From: Symsagittifera roscoffensis
Lineage: Eukaryota > Xenacoelomorpha > Acoela > Convolutidae
Length of the DNA: 64,000 nt
Assembly: GCF_963678635.1 (NCBI RefSeq)
Contig: NC_087070.1
Span: 27,956,966 to 28,020,965 of the forward strand
Reading direction: 5' to 3'
The notes under the pieces are model-generated. The model did not search any database and was not told the origin of the DNA. It saw only the letters and a list, made by a program, of their open reading frames with translations. Positions 23,777 through 36,000 of this stretch are shown in pieces. A program made the position numbers and the translations under genes. Position 1 is the stretch's first letter. Every line of letters starts with the position of its first letter.

Positions 23777-23995
23777 ACTCTAATACCAAGTAACATGATT
23801 AACTAAGAGGGGAAGCTACGCACCACTTGCGTTACAACATTAATAAAGTATCCAACAATTCTAATACCATCAACATGATTATATTAATTTTAACAGAATG
23901 ATTCTATTAATTTTAACAGAAGCGACGCAAAGCTACGCACCACTTGCGATACATCATTAAAATTATGAGTTTGTCACGAAACAGAAACTTATACT
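23777..23995. repeat. Direct repeat, copy 2
   Basis: Second copy of the block at 23160-23352, with AGCTACGCACCACTTGCG twice and GAGTTTGTCACGAAACAGAAACTTAT. Related to the hairpin end of the SINE family. Confidence 0.6.
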
Positions 23996-23999
23996 CATT

Positions 24000-24374
24000 T
24001 ACACACACACGCATAGGAGCTTTTTTCGCCATCAAACGATGCCATATGACTCAATTATAGCCTTTTATACAGAAAAGGCAAAAAAAATTAGGAAATAAAA
24101 ACTGAAATAGACCGAATCGGAGATGCTAAACTTACAAGCATAAAAAATAAACAAGACTGCTCGTATCAGGGCAAAGCCCTGAAAGTTCCGACTGCCTTTT
24201 ACTGTTTATGGAGCAGTAATAACATAAACAACATAAAAATTTAAATGAAATATAATGAATGAAAAACTCATTTTCCAAAATTTGAAAATTTTTCGATGAA
24301 AATCATCCCCCCACACGCCATATTAAGTACAAAACAATAGATTTCGCTCCTTGTAACAAATCAATTATGGCAAA
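24000..24374. other. Non-coding DNA with a small hairpin
   Basis: CAGGGCAAAGCCCTG (about 24168-24182) forms a 6-bp stem. A short ACACACAC run is at 24000. No gene recognised. Confidence 0.35.
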
Positions 24375-24690
24375 TAGGCTTCTTTCAACCAATTTGGAAT
24401 GATTTCTAAGACGGATTAAATCTCCGCTTACGCGTTAATGGCGCGAATTATATCGCGCGTTAATTGTCCCAAATTGGTCAAAATGGCAATCTTTAAACCC
24501 TCATAACTTTCTGGAAAATAATCACAGGTGAAATATCTTTTCAAATTTAAGCTCAGGACAACAATAGCTTTCGAATGATCTAAAAAAATTCCATCAAAAA
24601 TGGCTAGTTAAAAAGTCGAAACTTGTCTGAAGAAAAAAAAACCCACCCCGAGCACAAATATTCCGTTACTTTCGTATCGAAAGTCGGAAC
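24375..24690 (+). repeat. Interspersed repeat with ACGCGTTAAT core
   Basis: TTTCTAAGACGGATTAAAT, the palindrome-rich ACGCGTTAATGGCGCGAATTATATCGCGCGTTAATTG, TGTCCCAAATTG, then AAAAAGTCGAAACTTGTC and GAGCACAAA. Related copies lie at about 59340-59640 and 61010-61310 (plus) and 61420-61735 (minus), with end fragments near 53860 and 57730. The open frames are uninformative; the class is unknown. Confidence 0.6.
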
Positions 24691-24699
24691 AATTACAAA

Positions 24700-25260
24700 T
24701 CTCGCGCAGAGCAAGTGACTCACTTGAAGTGATTTTCTTGAAGAAGTTGTTATCTGGAAAAAAAACCTATTTTACGATTTGATAATGGATGCTACGCTTA
24801 ATGCAAGCCTATTCATAATTAAGATGTAAAAAAGACTCTTAATGATAAACATAGCTAACAAAGAGTTTCAAAAATCTCAAAATGAAGAAAGACTGATTCA
24901 AACAATGTGTCAGCTTGTAAATCTTTTAATTTCGAAAGTAAATTCAGATTGAGACGTTTTTATGAAGCTAACACAATTCATGAGCTAAATTTAAAAAAAA
25001 TTTTCACTTCTCTGGGATATATAAAGAAAGCGATACTCAATGCGCTATTGATGATTTTTTTGGCTAGTCAAGCGTTTCTGTATAGTTTAATTCGCCAACC
25101 ATTTAGCGAATTAATTTGAAGCAAGCTACAAAAGAAATCAAAATAAACGTATAAACATACATAATAAAATATAAGCCAGCATACATTTTAGGAAACCTAA
25201 CCCAAAGTAGCAAAGAATGCTATGACCACGTTAATTAAAACCCAACTAATGATAGTTAAC
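24700..25260. other. Non-coding DNA
   Basis: 25025-25160 resembles 18500-18610 (TTTTTTGGCTAGTCAAGCGTTTCTG, GCAAGCTACAAAAGAAATCAAAATAAACG), another degenerate interspersed repeat that precedes the TATA-tailed repeat in both places. Confidence 0.4.
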
Positions 25261-25261
25261 A

Positions 25262-25690
25262 GAACATAGCCAACAGACAGTTGAAAAAGATTCAAAGAAA
25301 AATCTCAACTTCGAAGAAAAAAGATGGCCTGAGAGCTCTTTGCATTTCTAGAACAATTAATGATTGGCATTTTTTTAAAATTAAATAAACCCAATTTGAG
25401 AAAAATGGATCAATAGGTAATTTTTTTATTTCAATGAGAAATCCAAAAATTAAAATCCATTTTCGGAACTAAAAATTGATCACGTGTTTCGTGATCTTTA
25501 CACTTTTGCTGCTCGATAGTGGAGTTTGCCTTCCTTTTAACAAGTAACTTAAAAAGAAATCAAAAGTCAATCAAACCGCAAAAAACTAAAATTGAGTCTG
25601 AAGAAACTTCAAATTTTCCTGAAGAAAAGAGTTAAAAAAATCATCACGACCAGTATGAAAGTCTAAACTACGTTTATCGACTTTAAAAAA
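25262..25690 (+). repeat. TATA-tailed interspersed repeat, copy 5
   Basis: GAACATAGCCAACAGACAGTTG through GATGGCCTGAGAGCTCTTTG, TTTGAGAAAAATGGATCAATAGG and GGAGTTTGCCTTCC to CGACCAGTATGAAAGTCTAAACTACG. The TATA is lost here. Confidence 0.5.
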
Positions 25691-26519
25691 CGAGAAACAC
25701 TCTTGGAAGTTAACTCTGAAGATGAAATCCTGGAACTGTATTACCTGCACCTTTAGAAGTTTCACAAACAGAAGCAAAGCGAGAGCTCATATACTTGCGA
25801 GAGGACATTTACCCAGAATGACAAATTAATCGACCGAAGAAGAGCTGAATACCGCAAAATTACTTTTTTTTGAAACAAGATATTAAAAAAATGCTCTACC
25901 AAAAATTTTCAAACATGTCTTGATTTTGTCTTGAGGTTCTTTCAAGAAAATATGCCAAGAAGCAAGACAATTGAATGTTAAACAAGCATCGAAATAAAAC
26001 TCACAAAGCAGTAACAAAGCAGACAAATCTTGAACAGACAAACATTGTGCCGAAAAAAATTATTTATACGAAAACTTGAAAACGCAAATAAAACTAGGTC
26101 CCCTTTCAAAATAATTTGATAAAACCTTTTTGCTCTTGGAATGACTAAAAAAAAGGACTCTTAGACGACAATAAAAGCTGAAACCTTTTAAACTGAGTAA
26201 AGAGAAAATAAAGTAAGCAAAAACTCACATACTGAAATCGGAGTTGGTAAATTTATAACCATCATAACGCACAAATTTTGAACAAAACGGGCCTTTGAAT
26301 GAATACATGATCAAAAATTTTCAATTTGTTGTTGAAATTAAAGATGTTCATCGCCAATTTCAATCATCCTGTGAACAAACTTGTATCAAAGTCAAAGTTC
26401 CCGGTTGCAACACCCTTGCTTATCGCGAGGGTAGTTATCTTTCTGGGTTCTGAACCAAAGACGTAAGAACTTAAAACTTTTACCCATATGACCCCCTGGG
26501 CTTCTCTCAGCCCAACTAT
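25691..26519. other. Non-coding DNA with SINE fragments
   Basis: SINE hairpin remnant near 25774 (AGCAAAGCGAGAGCTC..CTTGCGAGAGGAC) and a CTTGCTTATCGCGAGGG hairpin near 26410. No gene recognised. Confidence 0.35.
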
Positions 26520-26995
26520 AAACAAAACATAGTCACCAGTCAGTTAGAAAAAGTCAATGAACGCAAGGAAACAGAAAAAAGACAAATACTTTAACTTTTG
26601 AATTTCAAGGAGAAAAACATATGCTCTTTGAGCTCTTTGAGTTTCAATAACCATTTATTATTGACACTTTTTTGATATAAAAAATAATTAGAGACAACTG
26701 GATCAATAGTTAATTTTTCATTCTTCTGGGAAATCTATAATTAAAATCAATCAAAATCTTTCGAAACAATAAGTCGATCACGTTTTTTGTGGCCTGCAAA
26801 TTTTTGCTGTAGGATACTGGAGTTTGCCTTTTTTTAACAAAAGAAATCAAGTGAACTTACCAAGAACTCAAGTCAAACCACGAAAAATCAAATTTGAGCT
26901 TGAATAAACTTTGACTGTTCCCAGAAAAATTAAAACAAAAAAATGGGAACCTATATAAGAGTCTTATCTCAGTCTCTTATCTTAAACTTCCCAAA
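26520..26995 (+). repeat. TATA-tailed interspersed repeat, copy 6
   Basis: AACATAGTCACCAGTCAGTTAG, TCAATGAACGCAAGGAAACAG, GGAGTTTGCCTTTT and terminal ACCTATATAAGAGTCTTATCTC. Confidence 0.5.
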
Positions 26996-27004
26996 AAATT
27001 GTCT

Positions 27005-27330
27005 ACAAATAAATTGAACACAGAGGCGAAATTGCACTTCGTATACAGAAGCAAAAATATGACCGATAACGCCGCTACTGGTAAAAACTAAATGAGTAAA
27101 ACTGAGAGTCTACATAATTGCTAAGTGACGCTAGCCGATTATGACGCATTAGCAGTACCAGTCAATTTGAAAAAACAAATTTCCAAACTAACATGCCTCA
27201 ATTTATAGAGCGGATGCATTTTAACTAGTATACGAGAAAACCAGTAAAAACATCCGACCCTGCCCAGGTTCGCAACCTCTTATTTTGTTGCAGGTCTGCT
27301 TTCCTACCACTACACTACAGAGCCATGATA
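27005..27330 (-). mobile_element. tRNA-derived SINE
   Basis: The minus-strand head at 27245-27325 has the A-box-like CTGTAGTGTAGTGGTAGG and B-box-like GGTTGCGAACC. The other end near 27010-27030 has the family terminus in weakened form (GAGGCGAAATTGCACTTCG). The body differs from other copies, so it may be a chimera or an old copy. Confidence 0.5.
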
Positions 27331-27539
27331 CCTTGAAGCTTAAGTGATATTTGTTTATAATAGTCGGTTTTAATATCCTTAGTATTGGCTGTACGTAATA
27401 GCTGGTTATTGGTCTTACGCATATACTGCAATGAAGGAACACTTTTAAAATGAACACTAATATTTGCGAGTTAGGTTGGAAAAAAGAGAGTTCATAATAT
27501 CACACAAGCTTTACTGTGTAAACAATGATAGTCGGCAAG

Positions 27540-28065
27540 AACCTTTTACGATTGGAACTTTTTTGTTTAAAATAACCCAATTTGTGAAAACTAAATCCAT
27601 AAGTAAAATATTCATTTGGCTGGGAAATCTCAAATTATATTCCATTTTCAAAACTATTTAAAAGGAGCCAAAAATTCGCAATACATTGCGACCAGAAAGT
27701 TGGAAAAGAGTCAATGAACGCAAGGAAAAAGAAAAATACTGACTTGTTTTTTTTGAAAACTTGATCCATAGGTTAACTTTTTAATCCCCTGGGAAATCTA
27801 AAAAATTAAATTCAACTTTCAAAACTAGAAGTAGTTTATGTTTTTTCGCGCCTCTTTCACGTTCGCATTTGGAACTAATCTTATTATCAGCAGATTAATT
27901 CAAATGGAACTCAAAAAATCTTTATGTACCTAAGTGCATTCATAAAATCAATATGTATGAAAGCACATCTGTAGTTGTTAGCGCATTTTAAGACTAAAAA
28001 CAAAAAAAAATCACCCAGACCGATATAACAGTCTTCACTACGTTCATTTAATCTTGCAAACTCAA
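27540..28065 (+). repeat. TATA-tailed interspersed repeat, partial copy followed by copy 7
   Basis: A fragment at 27540-27660 (CCAATTTGTGAAAACTAAATCCATAAG) is followed by a copy at 27690-28065 containing GTTGGAAAAGAGTCAATGAACGC, CGCGCCTCTTTCACGTTCG and terminal GACCGATATAACAGTCTTCACTACGTTC. Confidence 0.5.
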
Positions 28066-29253
28066 TTAATCTATCTTTTTGTCGCGCAATTAGTTACACA
28101 ATGAGCCAAATTCAATTGGATGTATTACAGCAATCCCGCATTGAAGACAATTTTCAATTTGGGGACTTAAAAAAGTATAACTTATTGTTCGGATCGCCCT
28201 GGTAGTGGGAAAGATTTTGGCGTGAGAACTGATTTTAGTTAACTTTGACCACCTGCCACAAAACTCTTAGGGGTCAAAAATTAAAGCGCTTTTAATCCTA
28301 GTTCAGAATCCAAAAAAAATGTTTCAGTGTAGTTTCAGTGTTTTTTAAACTTTTTTAGTTTTTAAAAAAAACTTCACAATTCGAATTTCAAAGAAAAATT
28401 ATATGGCCATGAAGCTCTTTGAACTTCAAAAACAATTAATGATTAACACTTTTCGATGAAAATGTAAGCTTTTGCAATGTACTATTTGTGCATGTTCAAA
28501 CTATTTTTGCATGTAAAAAAAATTGACAACTTTACTTATACGAAATGTTTTTGGAATCTCAAATACTTGGATGTAACCCAAATACTTGTGGAAATAAGAA
28601 CTCTGTTTCAAATATGAAACAAACATGAAACATATGAACTAGTTTATATAATATGAACAGGTTGGCACGGAACAATTGCACGTTCGAACAATTGCTCGTT
28701 GCGAAAGTGATATGTTCGCCCACGTCGTTGAAAAAACACTGGACAGATAAATCATTGCATTGGTTTCCATTACATCGTCAACACTGTATCCAGGGTTTCA
28801 AAGCAGAGCATAGTAGCAAAATTTTTATCCATTATTCAACCTGAAAATTAAGCAGATGCATGTTTAAGAGATTTAACCACTACCAAGACAATTCGAAAAA
28901 AGATTATGTTGCAGGAAAAATTATAACTTTCTAGCTCAAACATAAGTACATAAAATGAACCGCAAAAATGCGAAATCAAATATGGCTTCACTGGCCTACG
29001 GCCAAAGTGATCCATGTTTTAGAATCCAGTTTTTGCGCGGAAAACTGTATTGTCATAAAGGTTTGACTGTTTGAATTTCGAAAACTAAATGTTTATATTA
29101 GTTTTTTTGACCTTTCATAAATTTTTCGACTTCGCATTATTCGTAAAACCAATGGTACATTATCACCAATGGTTGAATTATCATCAAATTCAGCGACTAT
29201 AAAAAGTAAGTAGTTGCATCAATCTATTATATTACTATATCATCTAGTACCAA
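28066..29253. other. Region 3' of CPT2, no gene recognised
   Basis: A truncated TATA-repeat fragment lies at 28375-28460. 28653-28844 is open on the plus strand but carries the self-similar GAACAATTGCACGTTCGAACAATTGC and has no coding signature I recognise. A GGCCTACGGCC palindrome is at 28994-29004. Confidence 0.35.
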
Positions 29254-29259
29254 TTTATT
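29254..29259 (-). terminator. CPT2: CPT2 poly(A) signal
   Basis: AATAAA on the minus strand, about 28 nt past the CPT2 stop codon, close enough for a very short 3' UTR. Confidence 0.6.
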
Positions 29260-29286
29260 CTATTTACTTAACCATCTACTGTCAAT

Positions 29287-30031
29287 TTAGCTCAAAATAG
29301 CCTTCAATTTCTCGGTTATCTCGGGCATAGCACCAGTGAAATCTCTGCAACTTTCTTTTCCATAAGATGTCACTGAGAACCCCATAGTATCATCCATAAT
29401 CTCATAGCCCACTCCCAGTCCATTGGGAACAACTGGACAGAAGGCACCTGCCAGACAATATTCGGACGGGACTGTACTCGTGCTCAGTATGAACTGATGC
29501 ACTCTGTCGTACAATTCATGCCTGAACAACTCGGGAAGTGTGTCTGCATTTTCAGCCAGTGCTAACTGCTTCATCGCATAGAGATGTCTGTCACACCCTT
29601 GTCCAGTTGCCGCTCTCTTCGTCAACTCCGTGTGCTTCTCGCTGCAATCTCTCATCAGTTGTTGAAGTTCGCTTTTAGATGCTTTCCCACTGAAGAAAGC
29701 ATGAGTGAACTTTTTCGTCTCACTAGTACAAGCCCGCACTGTTTCTGTTCGGCCGTGCTTGAACGCAGCTGTAGTGCAAGACTCATAGGTCGGAACAGTC
29801 CGACCGTCGCTGATTTTGAAATACCCCAGCTGGATACACAGCTGCATTAGAGAATCCGGACTAACTTTAGCTTTCTTCGCAAAGTTCTTCCCGAACCCAT
29901 TTTCCCCCCTATAGACGGAAAGTTTCAGAGATTCGGCCTTTTGGTCAAAATCTAACATAGTCTGTTTGCATACTTCTTTACAAGGCCCATCAGTTGTGAT
30001 CTTGAGACGCTTCACATCCTTTTGAACTTGA
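29287..30031 (-). CDS. CPT2: CPT2 coding exon 3 (carnitine site, stop)
   Basis: Acceptor AGTTTGTTTCAG. Begins (T)QVQKDVKRLKITTDGP and ends EKLKAILS before TAA. It carries the carnitine-binding YESC..FKHGRTE block and the LSTST motif. 745 nt. Confidence 0.95.
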
Positions 30032-33000
30032 CTGAAACAAACTTAGAGTGAAAAGCGTGTTGGAAACAATGGCATTACTTTCTGTTCTTGATCCAACCAT
30101 GGGGCTAGAAGTAACGTTGAATTCAGGTGGGATTTTCCAAAAAAATCAGGTACATCAAAGAAACATTGAAGGCAATTGAGTGATATATTATATTTAAACC
30201 CAGTCAGTCCTCATTTGGTCTACAATAAAATTTCCAAAACAGTCGATAAGCAGTTTCACATTTTGGCTTTTTAGATTAATTGAGAGGGAAAAATCACTAA
30301 CATTTTAGTGGGCTACAAATGACCCCTTGATGCAGCGAAAAACTTATTGATACAAACTGATACAAATTTGCCGAACTAATACATGGGATTCAAACTGAAT
30401 ATTTTTGAAATCTTTTCAAAAAAAAACAAGGAATGGCCGGTTAATGTGCAAGTAGCACAGAGTGATCCGACAATAATCTTACAAAAACATATTTTTTTCA
30501 AATTTGAGTGGTTTTTACCTGCGTCGTGTGATAAAAGGATCTGAACCAAAAATGACAGCAAACTTGTCAAACGTTTTTGTAGAAAAATGAGCAGAAAAAC
30601 AAAAAAATTATTAAAATTATTTCAAAAAGTTTTTTGATTCCAAAAATGGCGCTATAAAACCTCAAAAAAATAACTTTACTCGAATAAACTTAAGTTTTCA
30701 CGGGTTAAATTAAGCATAATTAAACTAATGTAGGCCTGCTCGCTCGCTTTATTTGCTCAAAATTAGATGAAAATTTCAAACCTGCTTTTCTCGATACTGG
30801 GACAACTTTTTGAAATTTTTAAAATATCGTTCGAATCACAAGTGAAAGAGCTTTAATATGAAATATCACTCCACCTAATCTGCAGATTACTTATGGAAAT
30901 TTATTTTGCATTAAGAAAATATGAAAAAACTAAGACACACCCGAATACAAAGTTCCTCCCCAATTCCAATGGTCTGGTCGGATCAATAACTGAAAAATTT
31001 TAAAGAATTTTAAAAATCTGTTATGATTGACCTTTACTTAATAAATTCAGCCCATTTTTAATGAATAAGTTTTCTTTATTCTGCTTGAATTAAAATTCAC
31101 TTTCGAAATTGGAATTCAATCATGTTTTCTCGCTACATTCAAAACTTCGTTATTGAAATGCGTAATTTGCGTTCCTTTTAGCAACCGCATTGAGCTCAAA
31201 ATTCAAATATCACACCGTAAAAAAATCGACGCGACATAAATAAATGCCAACACTACGTTGATCGACGCTCAAGAAAAGTTAAAAACACATAAATCTGCGT
31301 TCTCCGACTGGGTTAGTTATAGTGAAAACTCAAAATTTTTCACAAAGTCAAAGCTGAGTTTCGCAAAAACTAGCGAGAAAATGACAAAAAGTAGCTCTAT
31401 AATATGAAATAAAAACTTAGAAATAAGCCTTAAATTAGTAAAACTTTTGCTGCCCGACCAATTCGAACCAGCAACCTCGAGATGAAGAGTCTCACATCCT
31501 TCCCACACACCAACGGACGCTTATCGATCGACATACACTAGCCACAAATAAGCAGAAAACAGATGCTATGAAATTTCCAATGCTTAAGCTCGTGATTACA
31601 GCGAAAGTGCCACCAAATTGAGCACTTTGATTTGATTTGCGAATTAGGTTCGAAAAAAGTAGAATCATACTAACATACAAGCTCGCAGGCGTAAAAACCG
31701 TGATATCAAACAACAGTGTAATTTCTTTTATCAGGCCTACAAAAAACGAGAACAATAGAAAGGAGGATAGTGGGTTGCTGTGCAAGTAGCACAAAACGTT
31801 CCGGCCTTACTCATAAGAACTACATAAAGTTTTTTTTTCAAATTAGTGTCGCTTTTAGTGAAAGATGCGATGAGTATATAATTAGTGATTTGGACATAAT
31901 CGACATTGGTCATCAAAGAATGAATGACAAACAAAAACTTATAAACAATTTAAACATAGCCAATCGAAGATTGGAAAAGAGTAATGAACGCAATAAAAAA
32001 CACTAAAAAAACACTGACTTTGTTGAAAAAAATCTCAACTTTAAAAAAAAGATGCCCTTCAATCTCTTCAAATTTCTAGAACGATATATGATTGTCGCTT
32101 TCTTTATAACATTAACCCAACTTGAGAAAACTGGTTTTTATTCCGCTGTTAATCTAAAAATTCAATTCCACTTTCGAAATTAGAAATAGTTCACTTCACG
32201 TTTTCCCGCGCCATTTCCACGTTCGTTTTTAGAGAGTGCTATTTGCGTTATTTTCAGCAGATGCATTTCAATTGTGCATATACACCTCAGTGCATATATA
32301 CCTCAGTGCATTCACATATGCATCAGTATGTATGAATGCATATCTGTAGTAATTAGAGCATTTTAAGTTTCCTGAAACTAAAAAAAATCACCAAGACCTA
32401 TATACGAGTCTTCACTACGTTGATTACTCTTAAAAAAATTTTGCATCCTTCTTTTATTTCTTTTTTTTAGAAAAACTTTGCCAAGAAGCACTAAATGTAA
32501 TTTTCAAAACTGGGACAACTTTTGGAGAATAATTTAAGGTCTTTCGAATCACGGCTTATTACTTTATTACTCGAATCAATCCGATAACTATAAGTGGTAC
32601 CTAATTTTGCGTGGAATGAAAATAAAACTAAAAAACAGCCGAACACAAAGTTTCTCCCCATTTTCAATTGCCGGAACAATATATAGCAAAATATTAACCC
32701 AATGTAAGTGATACGATTGGCTTCAAAAACAAACTTGATGGAGAAACTTCACAAACGTTGGGGTTCTGCTAATCGGCAGCAAATCTTCTTGTTTCATGTC
32801 ATATGGCAGAGGTGCATTGGTGAAAGAGTCTTTGCAGACGTCATTGAGAAACCTCACGACTGAGATGCCGTCTCCCCACGAGTGCTCGAACTGCACTGCA
32901 AAAGTGCCGTCTTTTAGGAATATCATATTGAGACACTTGTCATACCAGCGGTTCCTCCCATCTCCCACCAACAGTTTCTTCACACTTTGTTCAATTTCTC

Positions 33001-36000
33001 TCTCAGCGGAATGTGAGTGAGCTGTGAAATCTTCTAATGACACCACAAATATTGCACCATCTATTAGTCTAAACAAAACAAACTGAACTTCGGGCGCTTC
33101 TTTAAGGTAATATCAAGTCTGTGATCCCGCTGTCTCATTTATAAAAAACAATTGACACATAGGCTAAGCAGAGCTCTGGAACCACTTGCCATACAAAAAG
33201 AAAAAATTATGGAACAATTTTTTCTTAATTCAGTTTTTTTCCAAAAAAACAGGCCCATACCACAAAATAAAGATGAAAAGACGTTTTTCAGAAACAAAGC
33301 AGCCAGATCCAAGAAAGCGACAATATTAGCCGACGTAATTGAGCCAGAAAAATATATGTAAGACTTGTTCACAGAATTTTGACCATTAAACGATAAGAAG
33401 CGCGATACACTAGAAATAGCCCTCATTATATAGTATAAATAAGAAAAGAAACTAAGCGGATGGAACGTTAACTGAAATGTGAATAATCAAAAAATCGGCC
33501 CATTTTTTGTTATCGATGAACGGAGTTTGCTTTTTCAAAAATCTGCCAACGTTGATAACTCAATCAATTAAAGCTGCAAGGAAAAATAAAACATAGACAA
33601 CAGATTGTTGGAAAAGTGTCAATGAACACAAGGAAACAGATGAGTCAATTTTTCTGTTTCTTGCATTCATTGGCCTTTTTGAAACTGTCTGTTGATTATT
33701 TTAACTTTCCAAAGCAGTTTTAACTATTTGAGTTATCAACGTTAACTCATTTTTTAAAATCCGTGAAGGTCCATGGGCTAGGCTACCCTTTCTTCCATAA
33801 CACAATGGGCTGATCGTGATTCACGTGATCAGCTTATAAATCCCTACGTGGATTTTAATTTACCTATTGGTCCAGTTTTCTGAAATTGTGTTGACTTAAT
33901 CAAAAAAGTGTCAACTATAAACTGTTCTTTAAATTCGAAGGCCTTAGAGGCATATAATTTTTCTTAGAAATGAACTTTGTTTGCTTTTATACTTTTTAAA
34001 ATATACAAGCCCTTAAAGCTCTTCGAAATTTCGAGAAAAATTCATGAGCGACAGTTTTTGATAAAACAACCCAAATTGAGAAAACTGGATCAAAGGTAAT
34101 TTCTTATTCCGCTGGGAAATCTGACAAATTAAATCCACTAACAAAACTTGAAGCCGATCAGTTGTTGGTCTCCCTTTTAACAAATTAAAATACTGAAGTT
34201 AGATAGAATTCATGTCAAACAAAGAAAAATCAAAGTTGAGCGTAAACCAGCAATGCCAAATTCTAAATTATAAAGTTTGCGCCAAGCATTGCATTATCTG
34301 AATCAATTAGCAAGATTCAATTCTTTCCGAAATTTGCAATGCCTGGTTTCCAATGCCTACTCTAAGCGCTAATAAAAAATTGGATATTTTCCGCAAAAAA
34401 AGATATTTAAAAATGACTTAACGAAAAATTATCACAAAAAAATACCTTAAAATTTTTGAGGGCAAGAAATCGATCTTTCAGAAATCAGATGGAATATGGT
34501 AACAATTTAAGCAAAAATGAACATAAAAACGGTTTCTAAAAAGTCGCAATAGTTATAAGAAAAAAAAAATAGAGCAAACCTACAAATTCCATCAACTCGT
34601 CGAAAGTCAGAACAAAAACTAAAACAGATGAAAAGCTTAGCTTCGCATCAAATGCGATACAAAATGAATGACTTACATACAAGAAGAAAAACATACAAAA
34701 AAAATAAATAAGAATAAAAAAATTGAAGAAAAAACTTCAAAAAACAGTTTTTGTCAATAAAAATTGCAACAAGCCCAAAATACCCGAAATAATATTATGA
34801 GGAGCATTTGGAACGCTTAAAAGAAGTCAAAATTTCGGAAACGTTCTCTCAGCGGAACTGAACCCAGAAAACTAAGCAGACAGAAAAAATTCAAAATTAT
34901 CAGAAAACCTTCAGTTCGCAAAAAAACAGGCCCCGTCTGAAATTGAACTCCCAAGCTCTGTCGCATCAAGCAGGAGGGTTACAGCAACTTCGAATAAAGC
35001 TGAACCTTCAAAACAAAGTCGGACTTCGGGAACTAAGACGACAAAACTACACACAATAGCCCGAGAATGCAAAAAAAAGGTCCCGACCGGATTTGAACCA
35101 CAAGCCTTTATCGTCTCAAAGAGTTGTGTTACCTCTACACTAGATACCGCTGGCTGGTTGAGTGAATTTATAACACAGATGCGAAGCTGAGCTTCGCACC
35201 ACTAGCGATACAAAACAAGAAAGCCGCTAAGTCTGAAAACAATCAAAATATCAAAAAAATTTACCACGCATCGGAAAAAAATTACCATGCGGTAATAAAG
35301 CCGAAATTTCTTGGCAGAAACGCTTTAAGCCAAAGACTTATGAACTAACAAAAACTGCTTAAGTCCCCCATCCCTCAGAACGCAAACTCGCAAAATTTCT
35401 TTCGCTCATCAAACGACGCGATATGAGGCCACTAAGCCGATACAACATAAGCCGAAACTTATTAAGCCGAAAAAAAAACGAAAATAATTTCCAACGAATC
35501 GAGTTAGTAACATTAGAACCAACATAGGAAGCAAATTTCAAATAGGACGGATATTTAAAATGCTAGCTTGCTCAAAATACGTCTGTTGCAGTATTTCCAA
35601 CAGGAAAACAGGATAGGCATCCATATTAATCCTATGAAAAAGGTTATTTACGGAAGAAAAACCTGGTATCGCAAGTGTCATTATTGAAGAGGCCTGATAA
35701 TTCATTCCGATAAACCTTCATTCGTCTTAAAGAAAGCTTTCCTTCCAATGTCACGAATTCAACACTTACGGGCGGTACTATTTTCGCAATGGTGACAACA
35801 TTGAGGAACACGTGCAAGACACATGTACAGGGGATCTGAAAGGCTAGACGCAATTAATTGAGGCCGGTTTTTTCCATCCGATTAATTAGTCGAGTTTTGT
35901 TCATAAAATCGGCCAATTAACTGATTAATGGCCAGATATCTAAAACTTTCAAAAACAGGTTGCTGCAAAAAATGTGACCTAATGAGCCATAACCAAAAGT

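Larger units (their letters stand above)
30032..32756. other. CPT2 intron 2, repeat-filled
   Basis: Holds terminal-repeat element copies (30428-31000 and 31760-32685), a SINE (31345-31510) and TATA-tailed repeats (31030-31275 and 31950-32440). No nested gene recognised. Confidence 0.7.

Noticed and set aside
31492..31794. Hydrophobic minus-strand ORF in CPT2 intron 2
   Set aside because: Overlaps the SINE head and the terminal-repeat element; hydrophobicity follows from AT-rich composition.
35644..35853. Additional CPT2 exon in intron 1
   Set aside because: Exons 1 and 2 join in phase with conserved family sequence on both sides, leaving no room for an extra segment.
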